This document shows, piece by piece, positions 24,291-35,835 of a stretch of 46,160 nucleotides of DNA; position 1 is the stretch's first letter; each line of letters starts with the position of its first letter. The translations under genes and the position numbers were made by a program. Source of the DNA: Plantago elongata (taxonomy: Eukaryota; Streptophyta; Magnoliopsida; Lamiales; Plantaginaceae); the NCBI GenBank assembly GCA_036897095.1, contig JAYMSP010000592.1:1-46160 (forward strand). The letters run 5' to 3'. A model generated the notes under the pieces. The model was not told the origin of the DNA and did no database searches. It saw nothing but the letters and a program-made list of their open reading frames with translations.

Positions 24291-24423
24291 AGGGCAAGTT
24301 TGGTATGGGGCATTGGGGGGAGATTTGGGCTCTAATCCACCTAATTACCTTGTTTGGTTGTATTTGAACGGTTTGATGGGTTAGGCATTTCGAAATTTCT
24401 TTATCAGTGGACTTTTAAATTCT
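24291..24423. mobile_element. Possible terminal repeat of a PIF/Harbinger-type DNA transposon
   Basis: The phrase gggcaagtttggtatggggc follows ttaa, which resembles a Harbinger-type end (GGGC..GTTTGGTAT) with a TTA/TAA target. A similar end in opposite orientation is at about 34455-34477. Interior matching is poor, so this is only a possible boundary. Confidence 0.3.
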
Positions 24424-24631
24424 ATTTCGAAATAACCAATTTGAGGGATTTCAAATGAAAACTGGAGTGACCAATATAACTTTGTCATAAACAATTAATT
24501 ACAAAAATACCAACTAACAGACAAACCATTTCGAAATAACCAATTTGAGGGATTTCAAATGAAAACTGGAGTGACCAATATAACCTTGTCATAAACAATT
24601 AATTACAAAAATACCAACTAACAGACAAATC
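24424..24631. repeat. Tandem duplication of a 104-base unit, two copies
   Basis: The unit beginning atttcgaaataaccaatttg at 24424 is repeated exactly from 24528. By eye I count two differences in 104 positions (t/c at about 24477/24581 and c/t at about 24526/24630). The duplication is therefore recent or homogenised. It is non-coding. Confidence 0.9.
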
Positions 24632-25230
24632 GTATGAAAGTGATATCACATGTTGTTTTTTCATTTGTTTTTTAAACTTTTTTGTTTTGTCCAATTTCAA
24701 CGAATAATTCGAAAAATGAAAAAGCAAAAAATAAATAAAAATCATCAACGGATTAATATTTTCGAAATCTACAAATTTATATTTGGATTATTCCATCTCA
24801 AACTCATTTTTCTCTCTTAATTAAACTTAAATTGTAAAACAACCTCTAAATGTGCAATTTTATTAATTACGACTTCTAAACTTATAATATTTTATTAGAA
24901 AAATAAAAAATATATATTTTTATTAATTTCAATGGAGTTTTGAACTTTAATAAGATATAAAACGACTTCAAAAGATGTAATTTTGTTCATTTCAATTTAT
25001 AAACACTCTTACGTTTTTTATGCGTAACTTTTTGTTTCTTCTATGATCTATTAAACTATTTTTCAGATTGTTTGTTCAATTAATTAGGCTTTAACTACGC
25101 ACTTACACATTATTTTATGATTAATTATGAACTCATTTATACATAATGATAAACCAAGTTCTGTTAGAACAACTCATTTGCATATACTATATAAACGTAA
25201 GCCGAATCAATGTATAATCTATAAAATTTC
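24632..25230. other. Very AT-rich spacer
   Basis: No gene is seen. Runs of A and T predominate. The final 100 bases lead into the LINE and may belong to its 5' region. Confidence 0.5.
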
Positions 25231-25234
25231 ATGC

Positions 25235-28200
25235 GTTTTAGTTGGCGGGAAATTAAATTCCTTTGCGTTATCTGGACCAACACAGCATCAAGTGAATTAT
25301 TTGAAAATGGTGGAAAGGCTTGATATATTTGCAATAGTGGAGCCTAAGGTCAGTTTGGATGAGGTGAAATACAAAAAACTGTTTAAGATGGATAGAGTTG
25401 TTGCAAATGTTAGCAATAAAATTTGGATTTTCAGTAGTGCTTCATATGAGATAGAGATATTAGAGGATTATGAGCAGTTGTTGCATTGTAAAGTTCAGTC
25501 AGGTTTACTTTCTCAGGAAATCTATATACCTATTATCTATGCCAAATGTTCGAGAAGTGAAAGAATGACCTTATGGGATAATTTGAAGATTGTTTATGTG
25601 GATAATGCTCCCTGGCTAGTAGGTTGTGATTTCAACATCATAGCTATTGCTGATCAGAAGGAGGGTGGCAATGCTCCTGATACCAATGCTATGAATGACT
25701 TTGGTGATAATATAGTATCTATTGGGCTAAAAGATATAGGATATTCTGGTATACCTTTTATTTAGGAAGGGGGAGGAGTGAAACAGAGATTAGATAGGAT
25801 GCTTGTTAATAACCGTTGGACTGAATATTTTGCTCTATCTAGTATTAAGCATGACGTTAGAAGATGCTCATATCATAGGCCATTACTTTTGTTTGCAGAT
25901 GTAGATAATTCTCCCAAATTATGTTAATTTCACTTTCAGAATATGTGGTTATCACATAATGGTTGTACTAAGCAATTGAAGATCATTGGAAGCTACCAGC
26001 AAGGCATCATGGGACAAAAAAGCTATGAGAAAAGTAGAAAAGATTAAAACATGAGAAATTTGGAACAAGACAATTTTTGGCAACATTTTTTATAAGGTTA
26101 AGGAGCAAGAAAAGAAACTGCAGGAAGCAGAATGGAATCATACTCATCCTTCTGTTCAGTCAGATCATTTGGTGAAACAAGAAGAATATGAAATGGGAAG
26201 GATACTAGATACGGAGGAGCAATTTTGGAAACAGAAGGCACACAACAAATGGGTCACAAATGGTGACAGGAATACCAAGATCTTTCATGCTATGGTGAAG
26301 AGAAAGAACAATTAGGCTAAGATTTTCTCTATTACAGATGATGAGGTTGTGATATAGGAAAAATGGAGTTACAGGAGTCATCAATTAAATATTTTGAGGG
26401 GATTCTAAAGAACAACTGTCTAGCAAGTGGAGTTGCAGATTTTACATATATCCTTAGCTTGGTTTCTCCTGATGTAAATGTCAAGTTGAGCAGATTACCT
26501 ACTACGGAGGAAGTGAAGGAGATTGTTTTTAGCTTGAATGTGAATGCTTCTGGTGGTCCAGATCGTTACACAACTTCCTTTTTCCAGAAATGCTGGGAAA
26601 TAATAAAAGATAATCTTTTTGAAGGAATTTTGGATTTTTTTTCATGGAGTTGAGCTTCCTTTTGGAATTTCTTTTACTACCCTGGCTTTGATTCCCAAGA
26701 AGGAGTGTCCAGTCACATTGGCTTATTACATGCATATAAGTTTATGCAACAACTCTCACAAAATTATCACCAAGTTACTGAGTGAAAGGTTGGTAATGAT
26801 ATTACCCACTTTGATATCTCATAATCAAAGTGGATTTGTGAAGGATGGGATGATCAGTGATAATATATTATTGGCACAAGAGTTAGCTAGTTCTCTGCAT
26901 GCTAAAACTAGAGGGGGGATTGTGATAATAAAGATGGATATGATGAAGGCTTATTATGACAGGGTAGATTATGGGATTTTGGAAAAAATGCTATCAACTT
27001 TTGGGTTTTCAGGCCATTGGAGGATTTGGTTATGAGAACCATTCATCACAATAATTTTAGTGTGCTGATCAATGGGGAGCTGAGTGGTTTCATTGGCTCT
27101 GAGCATGGGCTAAGACAACAAGATCCTTTGTCTCCCTCCTTGTTTGTATTAATGGCTGAGTACTTATCTAGAGGATTAAATCACCTATTTGAAGCAAACC
27201 CTCACATGTTCTTTGACACAAAGAAAGGTCTTATGGTGAGTCATTTATCATATGCAAATGACATCATTATTTTCTGTAGGGGTGGCAAGGTAAAGATGAA
27301 AAAACTATTGGGATTTCTGCAGCATTATGAGTTAGTGTCAGGGCAAAAATTAATATGGAGAAAAGTAACATGTTTCTATTGAAGAGATACAATGTCAGTA
27401 TGTTACAGCTTGGCTCAGGGTTTGTAGTTCAATAAATGCCATTTAATTACTTGGGAGCTCCAATATCAGTGGGTAGGAAAAAAATTCAGATGTTTAACCC
27501 ATAGATTGATAAGATAAGAGGGAAGTTGGCAGGTTGGTTCATTAATATGTTGTCCCAGGGAGCTAGATTGGTTTTGATAAAGAGTGTTCTGTCTTCTTTG
27601 CCTATATATCTTTTGCAACTTTCAGATCCTCCTGTGGCAGTGATCAAAATGATAGACAAGATGTTAGCTAAATTTTTTTGGGGAGCAGCTAATGATGATG
27701 TGAGGAAGATTCACTGGGCAAACTGGCAAAAGCTTTGCAAACCTACACAAGAAGGAGGGATAGGAGTTAGACTTTTAGCTGACGTTAGTAAAGCTTTTGA
27801 CATTAAGCTTTGGTTCAGATTCAGAATGCAGAATCCATTGTGGGCTAAGGCATTGATGAAAAAATACTGCAAAAGAAAGGCACCAGGTGATATAATAGCT
27901 CATCCTCATGATTCAGCTATTTGGAAAAGAATGACCAAGATCAAACACATTGCTCAAGAGCACTCTTTCTGGAGAGTAGGGTTAGGTAGCTACTACTTTT
28001 GGTCAGATAATTGGTATATTGTTGAAAGATTTAGTAGTAGGGGCTACTATAGATAATAGTATCTTGGCCAACAAGAAGGAGGGAGGTTTTTGGAGTTTAG
28101 AGAAACTGCAAGTGGTCATGAACAATAATATAATTGCAGATATCCATCTTAACTACACTTGTGATTTAAGTAATTAAGCTAAGGAAATGTGGAAACCATC

Positions 28201-29475
28201 TTCTAATGGTTTATTTACTACCAAATCAGCCTGGAACATTGTTAGGATTCATCATAATCCTGCAGTGTTACTAGAATAATGCTGGCATGACAAATTCCCT
28301 TTATATATTTCTATTTTTTGGTGGAAACTCATTCAGAATTGGCCCAAGTTGAAGAAGAGATTAGAAGGAAAGGGATTCAATTGGCATCTAAATGCCAGTG
28401 ATGTAAGGAAAAATAGAGTATTCATCATATCATGATAGGTAATGCATAAGTTCAGAGAGTATGGAGTTGGTACTCTACTTTGTTCCAAGTGAACATAAGG
28501 GATGAAGATACATGTGCTCAGAGATTCAGAGCTTGGGTTTAGTCCTCTCAACATATTGGTAAAGGTCACATCAGGATTCTGCTGCCTATGCTCATAGGTT
28601 GGTATGCATGGAGAGCTAGAAATGATGTCAAATTTAACAACTTACCAATAAGGGCTGAAAGTATTATCATGTATTCAAAAAAGGATTACTTCTCTGCATG
28701 TAGCAAAACCTTTCAAGGAGGAGATGTGGAAAGGGGACTTACATATTGCCAAAACTTGGCTCATTAACTTCATTGCTAAAAGGGTGGGCAGAAGTATCAT
28801 AGTGTATTTGAAGAAACCACCTGTAGGATTTGTGAAACTTAATAGTGATGTTTCTTATCTCAAGAGAATAGGCAAGGCGGCATCAGAATGGGTCATTAGA
28901 GATGAGGATGGGAGAATATTGGAAGCTTTTGAATGTTATTTAGGGAATGCATCAGTAATTCAAGCTGAACTTCATGGTATCTTGCAAGGATTGGATATAT
29001 GTAAGAGGAACAACTTCAGTAACATTGAAGTTGAAATAGATTTCAAAGTTGCAGTGTCTAATCTACAATGAGTATCATCAATGTCACTGAAAAATTGTTT
29101 CATTTGCTTGTTAAAATCAAGGCCTTGTTATGCCAGCTGAATGGTAATGTGTCACATTTGTATAGAGAAGGAAATGCTATAGCTGACAAGTTTGCCAATG
29201 ATGCCTTGAAGAGTAGATCCAGCAAAGTTTGGAGAATAGAAGATCTTCCTTTAGTTGTAAGGAGTATATCTTATTTAGACAAAAGTGGTACACCATATAC
29301 CAGGAAGTGTCAATGATGAGTAAATATCATTTAGTACAAGATATCAAGAAGTGTGTGATGGTTTCCATTATGCAGTTGCGGGGTTTGATTGGGTTGTATT
29401 GGTTCTGTCAGGTATTTTTGGTAGCTTTATTTCTATTATTCTATTATAAAATAAGTTACAGTCAGCAAAAAAAGA
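25235..29475 (+). pseudogene. Degenerate L1-type LINE (endonuclease, reverse transcriptase, RNase H)
   Basis: A non-LTR retrotransposon in several frames. 25235-25920 is an AP-type endonuclease: GPTQHQVNYLKMVERLDIF, IVEPKV, GCDFNIIA, LDRML, and SYHRPL where SDHxPL is usual. 26363-27382 is the reverse transcriptase: GGPDRYTTSFFQKCW, LALIPKKECP, NQSGFVKDGMISDNILL, IIKMDMMKAYYDRVD, GLRQQDPLSPSLF, and YAND at 27251-27262 in place of the catalytic YADD. 27526-28050 is the post-RT region (QGARLVLIKSVLSSLPIYLL, KLCKPTQEGGIGVR). 28820-29310 is a plant-type RNase H (GFVKLNSDVSY, VIQAELHGILQGLDI, YREGNAIADKFANDAL). In-frame stops and frameshifts (25763, about 26312, 26358, 28054, 29071) and the YAND change show it is dead. 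The 3' end is probably near cagcaaaaaaag at 29463-29475, but see the later poly(A) at 30867. Confidence 0.88.
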
Positions 29476-30878
29476 ATAAAACAGACTGTCCAGAGATCCA
29501 AAACAATGAGAAAAAAGATTATAAAAAAATAATAAGACAAAGGATTCATTTTATGCTATTGATTCTCTTTTGGAAGATTCTTCTTGATCTGTATGGGCAT
29601 ATTTGTTGCTATTGATGTAATCGTGTGATCATAGGTGGTTGGGTTATGAGGTGAGGAGCATGCTAGTATTGTTTCTTAGTTTCACTATAGGGAAGCAGGT
29701 GTTTGCTAAATCTGATTGTTATGTTATTATGGTCATCATTAGTAGTAAGAGAACATGGGTTGGGTTTTTTGTTGTGTCAAGGGTAGTACTAGGGCTGTTT
29801 TCAGGGAGATACTTCCTCTTCCTGGAACTAGAATGGGGGGGGGGGGGGGGGGGGGGGAAGGTTTTTTATTGTGGTTTATCTCTGTGAAATAGGCACTCAC
29901 ATCAGTTTGTTGCATGGTTCCTTATGGTTTCTAGTCCTTGCTGAGTATGGTTTGGTTGGCACTATAACAGTTTTTAGATATGTGATTATTGTATCTTTGA
30001 TTTCTGCTTCCTGCAAGCTTTCATTCTTGATCTCCAATGTATTATCAAGGTGTTGAGGAGGATTAGTGGAAAAAAGATGATGACTGGAGACTGCAAAAAA
30101 AAGATATTACAGTTCATAAAGATCTTTAGCATGGGAAGAAACTGGAAAAAAGGAATAGACAGTTTCAAAGAGATCAAAAGAAAGAAGGAACATGATCCAT
30201 TTTTTCTTTTGTTTCATTGATTTTATGATTCCTAGTGTGTAGGCTGCATAACTTGTTATTTCAAGAGAGCTAAGAGTATGTATTTATGTAGTAAACTTGG
30301 TCTGTGTTTGGTGTTTTGTTATATGCTCATTAGGATATTAGTTTTGGAAATATGTTGCTTGTTTTATGCGGTTCAGGTTTACAGTTTTGCAGCAGGTATT
30401 GGTTAGGAAGAGGCTTTTGTTACTTATGAAGACATGGAGACTAATCAGAAGTAATGATTTCCTCTTTTTGGTCATGGGTAAAGAATGGTTAGTGCAAGTC
30501 TGCAAGAAGGAGGATGATTGGTACCGGCAGTTTAATAGAAGGCAGCGAATTAAGTTCGATGAGCGCATATATAATCAGGTTGTCACTATAGATCAGGGCA
30601 ACATGCTAGTGCAAATTGGAAAGAAGTTTTTGGTGGGTATAGACTTGGGTGTACATGTCTTCAAGTCCAATTGGTTGATTTTTGCTAATTCTTACAAACT
30701 TTCATAAGCTGTTTTTTGTTCATTAGGGATCTAGCCAAGTGTATTTTTGTATTCTAGATAAGTATTGTCTCTTTTGGTCCTGTAATAGTGTAATCAGGAT
30801 GGATTGGTTGTAACTTATGTTTTATACATGTTTGGTAATATAGGAGCATGACTCCACCCTTCATCTAAAAAAAAAAAA
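29476..30878 (+). mobile_element. Probable non-LTR element 3' sequence ending in poly(A)
   Basis: T/G-rich sequence of transcript-like texture with no recognisable protein. It ends in gcatgactccacccttcatct followed by 12 A at 30867-30878, a typical retroposon end. It may be a long 3' UTR of the preceding LINE or a second, 5'-truncated insertion. The open frame at 30366-30707 encodes nothing I recognise. Confidence 0.4.
29835..29857 (+). repeat. 23-base G homopolymer
   Basis: An uninterrupted run of 23 G within gaat(G)n aagg. Such a run can form G-quadruplexes and is error-prone in sequencing, so its true length may differ. Confidence 0.9.
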
Positions 30879-30879
30879 C

Positions 30880-31800
30880 TTGAATGTGGAAGCAATGCCA
30901 GAATCTTCCATCATTCTGTTGGGGTGTGACATCTTCAGCTGACCTCTCTGGGATTACATCTTCTGCAACCTTGGCTTTCTTGGTCAGTGAAGCTAAGCTA
31001 GAGGCTCCACCATGAGTCTATGTCCGTGATCTTTTGATTACCATTTGTAGTGGCACATCATCCTTTGAATGTATTTTAATGTCTGGGACAGGCTCATCGA
31101 TCTCATTAAGCTCATTCACAGACAACACTGGCATTTTGCCTAAGCTCAAAGATCTCCTTTCTGAGCTGGAGTTCTTCTGGACTAGAAGGGGTTGTTGGGC
31201 GGCAACAACCTGTGTTGCCCTCTCTGGCTGAGGAGTGTGATCAATGACAAGTTGTCTCCACTTCTTTGCCCTAGGTTTATTGGTCCTTGGTTTCATTGCG
31301 ATTTGGACCTCAACCTGTATCTCTTCAGATACCCTTCTCCCTAAGCAACCAACTCATCTTTGGCAACCATTTTCAAGGCTTCCTCATGAGCCTGTCAGTA
31401 CATTGTGTTGGTCACTAGGATGTCCATGTGCTCTCTGATATCAACTCCACATTTCTCTAAAATGTAACAAATTTTCAGACCATAGTGCATATTAGACTTG
31501 GTGGCATCACGGTAAAACTTTGACAATTTTGGGTTCAAATTCATTGACCCTGTTCACAAACTTCATGAAGAGATATTTCCCCCAATTGAAGAGGTTATTT
31601 TTGTCATTCATCTCTTTCTGGAGAATGGTCATTGTCATCCATCTCGCCAGACTGATCTAGTCAATCCCTCCTTTGTTGCCATCCATGCATCCGTGAAGGA
31701 TGCTAGCCAGCACATTTCAGTGCTCAAAGAGGTGTCTTGTTCTGATGTCTCCCAGAATGAAAGAAAAGGGGCAGTCCTTGTTAGGAATATTTGTTAGTAT
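30880..31800 (-). pseudogene. Unidentified transposon-like coding remnant
   Basis: On the minus strand, 31296-31018 is an open frame with a basic start (MKPRTNKPRAKKWRQLVIDH), an acidic middle (VNELNEIDEPVPDIKIHS) and a KRSRT end. Upstream, in other frames, the sequence still looks like protein: KNNLFNWGKYLFMKFVN and SNMHYGLKICYILEKCGVDI around 31600-31440, with stops and a frameshift between. It resembles the N-terminal, gag-like or putative plant transposon proteins often found in degenerate plant elements, but I do not recognise a specific family. It abuts the poly(A) at 30878, so the retroposon may have inserted into it. Confidence 0.4.
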
Positions 31801-31953
31801 TTTTGATCAATCATCATATGACTTATCTTTAGTACATAAAGGTGACCAGTACTCTTAGTTCACTTGAACATTGTAAAAGAGGAAACCACTTATTATTTTA
31901 GTCTAGTTAAACTTGTAATATGATTATTATGTCTTTGAATGTAATTTTATATT

Positions 31954-34155
31954 TTGAGAACTATGGCCTTCAATCGTACACCTAGATCCATCACCACTTC
32001 ATCTAATTCTTCCTACAGTCCCTCCACTCTTGCTCCTCTATTTAATGACCAGTCCATTTCCCCTCCAAAATGTCAAATTTGTAAGAAGAAAGGCCATACT
32101 GCAGTTCGATGTTATCACCGATATCGATCTCATTTTCCACAAGATACTGCCTACATTACAGCAACACATAAAACCTCTCGCTGCATCCCAACTAGTGCAC
32201 CTGTTTGGTACGTTGATTCCGGTGCCTCTGCTCACATGACAACATCTACCTCCGTACTCGATGTTTCACAGCCGTACTCCGGTAAGGATAGTGTCATCGT
32301 TGGTAATGGTAATACTCTTCCAATTTCACATGCTGGCAATTGCTCAATTATGCCCACTCTTGGTTTGTTGAATGTGTTAGTGGTACCCCATATCACTAAA
32401 AATTTGTTATCCATTAGTCAGCTCACAAACGATTTTCCAGTCGATGTTTTCTTCTCTCGTGACTCATTTACTATTCACAACCGAACTACGGGAATTCCGA
32501 TGGCTAGAGGTCAACATGAAGGAGGTTTGTATGTTTTGCAACAAGTTCATAGCGCACTTTTTGCAGCCATTAGAAACAAAAGACTTCATGGCTCTTTTGA
32601 ATTATGGCATGCTCGTCTCGGGCATGTTGCTCACAATATGGTCTCTCTTCTACATAGGCAAGGCCGTTTATCTGTTTCTTCTTTGTTACCAAACCCTCGC
32701 CTTTGTTCTCCCTGTCAAATGGCGAAAAGCCATAAACTCCCATATGCTATCAATGTACGGCGTGCTTCTTGTCCATTGGCTTTGGTTCATTGTGACCTTT
32801 GGGGACCTGCCCCTTCTATTTCTCGAGATGGTTTTCGCTATTACATTCTCTTTATTGATGATTACTCACGATCTTCTTGGTTTTATCCAGTTCACAAAAA
32901 ATCTGCATTTTTTGGATGTCTTCCAACGTTTCGTGAAAAACCAATCATCTACAACTAATAAGGGATTTCAAAGCGACGGTGGTGGTGAGTTTCTCAATCA
33001 TAATTTATGTGATCACTTGCAGGCTCATGAGATTCAACATCTCATTTCATGCCCTTACACTCCAGCCCAAAATGGTCGTGCGGAGCGCAAACACCGCCAT
33101 GTTGTTGAAACCGGCTTATCCATGCTTTTTCAATCCCACATACCGGTTTCTTTTTGGGTGGATGCCTTCAGCACTGCAATTTATGTTATCTATCGATTGC
33201 CCAGCTATGTCCTCAATAATATGTCAGCTTATGAGATATTATTTGGTTTGATTCCAAATTATGAATTACTTTGCCCATTGGGTTGTTGAGTTTTTCCCTA
33301 CTTAAGTGATTATGCTCAAAACAAGTTGGCTCCTAGAAGCCGGCCATGTTTATTCATTGGTTATAGTATGCATCACAAGGGATTTCGATGTTGGGAACCT
33401 ACAACGTCTAGAATATACATTGTTTGACATGCTATTTTTGACGAACTTTACTTTCCTCTTTCTGGACAGGTTTCTTCGTCTAATGTAGAGCATTTGGATT
33501 ATACTTCATTTATTGAGTCTACAAACACAAATTTGCAGCCCACAAATCCATCACCTCAAAATGAGTTTTCTAAACCTTGACCTTGCATTCCTTGTCAATC
33601 TCATGGTGAAGATACAAATTCACCACCAACCACCACTCTCTCATCTCAACACACAGAGCTGGAATTTTCAGCTTCAACTCCACAACCACTCACACGCCCA
33701 ACACCAGATGTTATTCAACATGAGTCGAGTCTGGAAATTTCTTCACACTCACCACCTCCATCTCCCATATCTGGTGGTATTTCTCCACCACTGGCACCAC
33801 AACCGTCACCGGAGACATTCACCCGCCGTCAGCCTCTTCCTCAACCGACCCATACCATGACTACTAGAGGCATGAAAGGAGTCTTTCAGGTGAAACACCC
33901 CGGCCTTCTTGTTACTATTCCGAAAAATGGCTTGCTTCACTCATTGTTGTCTACTGTTGAACCCAAGGGGTTTTTATCCGCTGCAAAACACCCGAAATGG
34001 TTCGCCGCCATGGATGAGGAAATTCGTGCTCTGGACACGAATCAGACCTGAGAATTGGTTCCCCGTCCGGTCAACACCAACATTGTTGGCTCGAAACGGA
34101 TTTTTCGCACAAAGTATAAAGCTGATGGCTCAAACGAGCGATTGAAAGGTGGATT
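31954..34155 (+). pseudogene. Ty1/Copia polyprotein fragment, truncated in the RT region
   Basis: Order of parts: a zinc knuckle C-X2-C-X4-H-X4-C (CQICKKKGHTAVRC, about 32077-32118); aspartic protease WYVDSGASAHMT at about 32206; the GAG-pre-integrase zinc site LWHARLGHVAHN...CSPCQMAKSHKLPY; and integrase with VHCDLWGP, then after a frameshift near 32890 QSDGGGEFLNH and NGRAERKHRHVVE. After more frame breaks (33289, about 33420, 33578) come the Ser/Pro-rich linker, HTMTTRGMKGVFQ, and the start of reverse transcriptase (EEIRALDTN, VGSKRIFRTKYKADGS) up to about 34150. There the match stops. The RT core, RNase H and both LTRs are missing. The gag portion before the knuckle is also absent. The order protease-integrase-RT assigns it to Copia. 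Confidence 0.88.
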
Positions 34156-34480
34156 AAACACTCTTCACAGATAGTCCCTGAGATCTAGCAATCAGGAACT
34201 ATAATAATAGCATGTTAGACTACCTTCATACACCAAATCCCCTTAGTAATGCTCTTTCGATTAGCCTTCTATTTATGTTAGTGAATTATTGAGTTATTCA
34301 GGAATTAAGTATCATCTTCTATATGAAAAATAATTTTTATTACTATTAAAACAGAGTATTTCGGATTGATTGCTATAGAATTTGAGTGGTCTTTTTTCAA
34401 TTAAAATTGAATATTTTTATACAAAATGTTCGATTTGAGTGGGGAGATGACCGCTCCAGCCGTATAACAAACAGGGCCTT
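34156..34480. mobile_element. Non-coding sequence with a Harbinger-type right end
   Basis: After the Copia fragment breaks off there is AT-rich sequence ending in gtataacaaacagggcc followed by TTA at about 34475. The reverse complement, ggccctgtttgttatac, is a typical Harbinger/Tourist terminus with a TTA target. No matching left end lies within the preceding 320 bases; the closest partner seen is at 24291. Confidence 0.35.
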
Positions 34481-34673
34481 AGTCTAGTCTCGGACCGAAT
34501 TTCCGGGGGATAAAATGAAATTAATATTATCACAACTTTTTAGTGCTATAAAACAAATTTAGCGTATTTCAGTCACATACTCCATAAATATCATTACAAT
34601 ATAGTCATTCGATTATTCCGCTAGCAAACAACACCAGAACAAACCATTGTCTCATGAAAATCAAGGAAACAAA

Positions 34674-34880
34674 TCAATTTTCGGAAGGAAAATGAAAGAT
34701 AAAGGCCTTAGCCAGCATATGACCCAATTGAACCTGTGCCCCTGTAGTAAGGTGAAGATTATCTTCATTGAGTGACAAACCCTTGGCATCCACGCAAACA
34801 ACATTTGTGAGATCAATTGATTTCTGTATATCTCTAATCTTCTTCGTGTATTCGCTGTGTACGCCAGATGCTAGGGCAAC
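34674..34880 (-). pseudogene. Orphan last exon of a SASA-type carbohydrate esterase (At4g34215-like)
   Basis: The minus-strand frame VALASGVHSEYTKKIRDIQK...VVCVDAKGLSLNEDNLHLTT...QVQLGHMLAKAFI matches the C-terminal end of plant SGNH-type carbohydrate esterases (DUF303/SASA family), which deacetylate sugars. The DNLHLTT segment includes the catalytic-His region (the family has an Asp-x-x-His near the C terminus). An AG acceptor (tttgggttgcag) directly precedes the first codon at 34880, and a TGA ends the frame at 34674. No upstream exons with the Gly-x-Ser block were found on the minus strand in the next several kb, which is AT-rich and full of transposon remnants. It is therefore probably a gene fragment, unless an unusually long intron separates it from distant exons. 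Confidence 0.65.
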
Positions 34881-35430
34881 CTGCAACCCAATGTTTGGTT
34901 TTATTTCAGATATTTAAGGATATTAAAATGAAATATTTACATTTTATACTAAACACATTAGCATAATATCTAATTCTCAATTAAGAAATATTTACATTTA
35001 AGAAATATTTATAAATATCAGTGTAGAGAACTAAAACAGAAAAGTAAGAAAATAAAATTACTTAAACAATTAAGAAAGAAAATGTTATAAGGAATAAGGT
35101 GAAAGTAATGTGCTAGCTCATAAATCGTGCGATCAGATATGTGCCTGCTTTTTTATCTGGCGAAATGGCAAATTTCTTATTGGACCTTAAAAAATATTCA
35201 TATTTTAAACTAAAGAATTGTCACAATTTCAATTTTAAATCAAACAGACATATAATTTTCTCCAATGATCATCGTTTAATGAACAAAATACTCATAGAGG
35301 GATCAAAATGTAAATTAAAATAGAGAAAATCATTTTATTCCTCTCCGTGGAGGTTCTAACTTCAAATCACATGACACAAATAGCAAAAGAGTTAGGTTGA
35401 ATATATACCATAGTAGCACATACTACCTCC
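34881..35430. other. AT-rich spacer
   Basis: No gene is recognised. The A/T-rich repeats (gaaatatttacattt recurs near 34931 and 34986) look like intronic or intergenic DNA. A search for upstream esterase exons by eye found none. Confidence 0.5.
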
Positions 35431-35640
35431 ATACCACTTTGAATGTCATGTATTCTATTTTAATTTATTTAAAATTTATTATTTCATTTTTATATTTAAT
35501 CATTTTAGTACCCCACAACTTAATATCCATATATTCATATTCATATAATATGTAAAGTTGGTGGGCTATCTCCCACCAAATTCATTCTCATGCCCAAGAA
35601 AAATCATGGAATTAGCATTATTTTTCATATTTATTCTAAA
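35431..35640. mobile_element. Stowaway-like MITE remnant
   Basis: It begins with tactacctccataccac, similar to the TACTCCCTCC ends of Stowaway-type MITEs. It shares ttttagtaccccacaactta with the reverse complement of 43590-43705, and taaagttggtgggctatctc with 41921-41940. No clean right end was found. Confidence 0.45.
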
Positions 35641-35667
35641 CTTTCCTTACTTATATTGAGAAAAGTA

Positions 35668-35835
35668 CAAGGGGTGTGCATATAGTTCGAATCCGAAAAA
35701 TCAATCCGAACCGGTCCGATGCGGTGTCTCCGGATCGATTTTCGGATAAACACTTTTCCTAGTCCGAAAAAATCGGATTGGATCCGATCCGATCCTTGGA
35801 TTTTTGGATTAATTCGATTCAATCCGAAATATTTA
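35668..35835. repeat. Cluster of tccgaa/ggatccgat repeats
   Basis: The motifs ccgaaaaatc, ccggtccgat, cggatcgat and gatccgatccgatcc recur in both orientations, in an otherwise AT-rich stretch. It starts caaggggtgtgcatatagttcg, a phrase common at the edge of plant dispersed repeats of the FRG/hAT-derived kind. It is non-coding; the family is not certain. Confidence 0.45.

Noticed and set aside
28333..28569. Minus-strand 78-codon frame
   Set aside because: Antisense to the degenerate LINE; no recognisable content.
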